DNA of 64,000 bases, taken from NCBI RefSeq assembly GCF_041296385.1, contig NC_091013.1:34942001-35006000 (forward strand), read 5' to 3'. Below are positions 61,741 to 64,000 of this stretch, in pieces (position 1 is the stretch's first letter; each line of letters begins with the position of its first letter). This DNA comes from Aphelocoma coerulescens. Its lineage: Eukaryota > Chordata > Aves > Passeriformes > Corvidae. The notes under the pieces were generated by a model. That model had not been told where the DNA came from, did no database searches, and was given only the letters and a program-made list of their open reading frames with translations. The position numbers and the translations under genes were made by a program.

Positions 61741-62204
61741 TTGGGTGGGAATAATTGTACATGCTATTCAAACACTTTCTCATTTCTTTTTCTTTGTGAG
61801 TTTTATGTAAAATCATTGGTTATTGGTGTGTGAGTTTATTGTTTTATCCTTTATTACTGCGCTATTTCTGAATTTTTTTCCCCTTGAATATACTACTAAG
61901 GAAAATTGAGACTTATCTGTCACTGAGAATTTAGGCATGATATATAGCTCTTTGCATTTAACTTTGGAGGGATTGTATTCTGGAGATAAAGATGTGAAGT
62001 ACAATAAGACCCCATATTTACAGTAAGCATTTTTGAGGCAGGAAAATAAACCACCATCTTGCAAGCATGTGCGTGACTCATTTAACTGCAAGTAGCGTTT
62101 ACTTTCATTTACTTTAAACACATGCTTAAAATTAAGCATGATCGTAAGTGTTGAAGAATCATCACCTCCACAGATAAAAGGGAAAGTGAGACATGTAAGT
62201 TATT
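61741..62204. other. DNA without recognisable gene
   Basis: A 108-codon minus-strand frame (61813-62139) has no recognised domain. A 20-bp inverted repeat lies at 62121-62140 (arms 'catgcttaa' and 'ttaagcatg'). Confidence 0.6.
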
Positions 62205-62705
62205 TGCATTCAGCTAAAGCATTCAATATGGAGTCTCATGAAAATTGGACTAAAAAATTAATTCAGTTTGGTTTGAATATACATGGTCTTCTGTGGTTTG
62301 AAGAGTGTTCAAAGGAGCTTGGTAAACAGTTAAGTAGCAAGTATCAAACTAGGTTAAAGTGTCTAGTGAGGTACCACAGGGATCTCTATTAGGTTTTATT
62401 TATTTAAGTGTCTTTAAAAATCAGAAGAGGGATTCAGTTAGTGAGGCATATAAAATGAACATTAATGACCACAGATTAATTAAATTCACAGTTAATGCTA
62501 AATTGGAAAGAAGGTACAAACAATAGAGGAAAAATAAAGAGAGGGAATCTTATGGACAGGACAAAATAAACTGAGGATCAGTCTGAGAAAACTGATACAA
62601 GTGGGGATAAATATTGTAATGCCAAAGACAGATATTCTATAGGAGGACGAAAAAAATGATGCAGAGAGACTTAAGAATGACAGTGAGTAGCACAAGGCTC
62701 CACAT
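62205..62705 (+). pseudogene. Decayed CR1-type LINE reverse transcriptase, sense orientation
   Basis: In one frame 62210-62278 reads AKAFNMESHENWTKKLIQF and GLN, close to the CR1 block that in intact elements has AFD..SH followed by a KL..YGL stretch. After at least one frameshift, 62371-62406 reads VPQGSLLGFIYL, the RT motif VPQGS..GP. Near 62483-62503 the catalytic box normally reading FADD is FTVNAKL, so both key aspartates are gone. At 62661-62702 AERDLRMTVSSTRL matches the conserved (A/E)KDLGV.VS block downstream of the catalytic domain. The order and spacing of the four blocks make the assignment firm, while frameshifts and lost residues show it is long dead. Boundaries are approximate. 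Confidence 0.8.
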
Positions 62706-64000
62706 TACTTCTTCTTAGTGTATCTGTGTTGAGAAAGTATTATGCCATTGGGCTGTTTTGGGCACTGCCCTATGATATTTTGTTCCTATATTGAAATATT
62801 TTTATTGAAATAAATTGATTGGTTCATTTAATGGATTTCAAGGTACAAAAGCACTGTCTCAGAATGCTGGAAGAAACAAAAATTAGATATGCAAGTAGTT
62901 ACCTTGAGACCACCTGAAGACAGAGTGGATTTTACTTTGCACAGTAGAAAATATATTATCTATAGGTAAAAAGGATGAAAATAGAAGAAGTTCTGACATG
63001 GTTTCCTTTTTAGGGTGGAAATATGTGTGTTTGGGCAGGGTGAGGGACTATGAGGAATGATGCTAGCTGACTGAGAGTCTTATCTTACCAAAAAAAGCCC
63101 TAAATGTTTATTGCTATCAGCAATTTCCTTGCCAAAGGACAAACCCTTGTAACAAGCCATACATTTTTTGACTCTGACTCCCATGTTTCTACAACACAAG
63201 TCATTGCTACACATAAAATGCCAGTGAGGAGTCTAGGTGCCAGGTTTATGTGGTTCTACAGTCTGCTAGGAGACAGGATATTCTAAATTTCATTAATTTT
63301 TCTTTGTTAGTCAACCATGTGTTCTATAGCACTTGTAGCTTTAGCGCTGGCTTGGCATACACAGAGGTGATCCTTGCAAACTTTGAAAACTCTTTGAAAG
63401 TTTGTTTTCCTTATTATGTAGCTTTGGGGCGCAAGACACTGAACATTTCAACATGAAAGTTAAAAGGGGAACTCATTTGTTATTTTCTGCATCTTACTGC
63501 TGTCCATTCCTTCCATAGGCCCCTCTGATTTATCATCCTAAAGCTACAGAATGGCTGTAGTTGATGTTCTGTCAAAGTTGCAAAGAGAATAGCTTACAGC
63601 TGTGCATGAATTGTATTGAAAAAACCCAACATCCTATGATTTTACTTGTTCCTTTCTAGTTGCAGTTTAGTAGCCTGGGCAAATCATGAGGTCTTTTGTC
63701 TCAAACATAATGTGTGCAAAGGAGTATATAGAATTGATGGTTTATACAAGACAGTTAAACCATAACTTATGAGCGGTAATGCGCCTAATGTTATCTATTA
63801 ACTCTGTGTCTACTACCTAACGCTCTTATTTTCTTTCTCCATTTGCTTCTCAGATTTGTGACTCTCAACATGGTGTCCTTTGTCTAACATAAGTGTACAT
63901 AGCACTTGAGATCAAGTTCCAAAATGAGGCATTAGTCACATAAAGGAAACTGAAAAATGATTGAAAATGCTAATGGAGCTGCCCACAGCTGTGAAGATGT
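62706..64000. other. DNA without recognisable gene
   Basis: No continuation of the CR1 element could be followed with confidence beyond 62705. Frames are at most 68 codons. Nothing else recognised to the end of the window. Confidence 0.6.

Noticed and set aside
1..64000. CRISPR arrays, bacterial operons, phage or plasmid functions
   Set aside because: No regularly spaced repeats, no dense coding, no ribosome-binding-site-led frames; the repeats are those of a vertebrate genome.

Overview
The window looks like ordinary intergenic or intronic DNA from a bird, most likely a songbird (passerine). The sequence is AT-rich throughout. It has no tRNA, rRNA, operon or bacterial signal, and no open reading frame that I recognise as a conserved protein. 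The taxon call rests on repeats recognised by eye and from memory. These are several CR1-family LINE fragments (including the conserved 3' region and a decayed reverse transcriptase), two solo LTRs starting TGTCTTGG like those of songbird endogenous retroviruses, and a few worn MIR-like SINE fragments. I see no Alu, L1 or B1 sequence as a mammal would show. No repeat database search was possible, so family names are tentative.

Layout. 1-3.9 kb is plain AT-rich DNA. At 3.9-5.0 kb a decayed minus-strand CR1 fragment holds a 26-bp tandem duplication and is followed by a solo LTR (4368-5005) with TG...CA ends and a perfect 5-bp target duplication. 5-11.5 kb is unremarkable apart from a CA repeat. 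At 11.48-11.72 kb a TATC tract is followed by about 41 uninterrupted GGAA units. 12.9-14.0 kb is a second solo LTR on the minus strand, with a GC- and CpG-rich body and a 4-bp flanking duplication, next to another old CR1 fragment. At 16.6 kb there is a MIR-like SINE. At 17.8 and 18.8 kb lies a pair of nearly identical 149-bp direct repeats. 19-48 kb is mostly featureless, with a CR1 3' end at 29.1 kb, a likely MIR core at 34.9 kb, and several repeat-free blocks that read like conserved non-coding sequence (31.8-32.5, 34.2-34.6, 37.5-38.0 and 43.6-44.2 kb).

The most gene-like place is 48.0-49.9 kb. There a T45 tract is followed by a short, dense CpG island with CCG/CCGCTC-rich sequence, which abuts a minus-strand CR1 fragment and about 1 kb of GC-richer DNA. 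It could be a promoter or first exon of a gene or lncRNA, but no coding frame there is convincing. 50-64 kb returns to AT-rich DNA with more CNE-like blocks, a perfect 48-bp tandem duplication (55.87 kb), several inverted repeats, possible MIR fragments, and a plus-strand CR1 reverse transcriptase remnant (62.2-62.7 kb) whose catalytic box is destroyed.

I found no sign of a novel multi-gene system. The items most worth checking are the CpG island, the 149-bp repeat pair, the two solo LTRs, the GGAA array and the CNE-like blocks.
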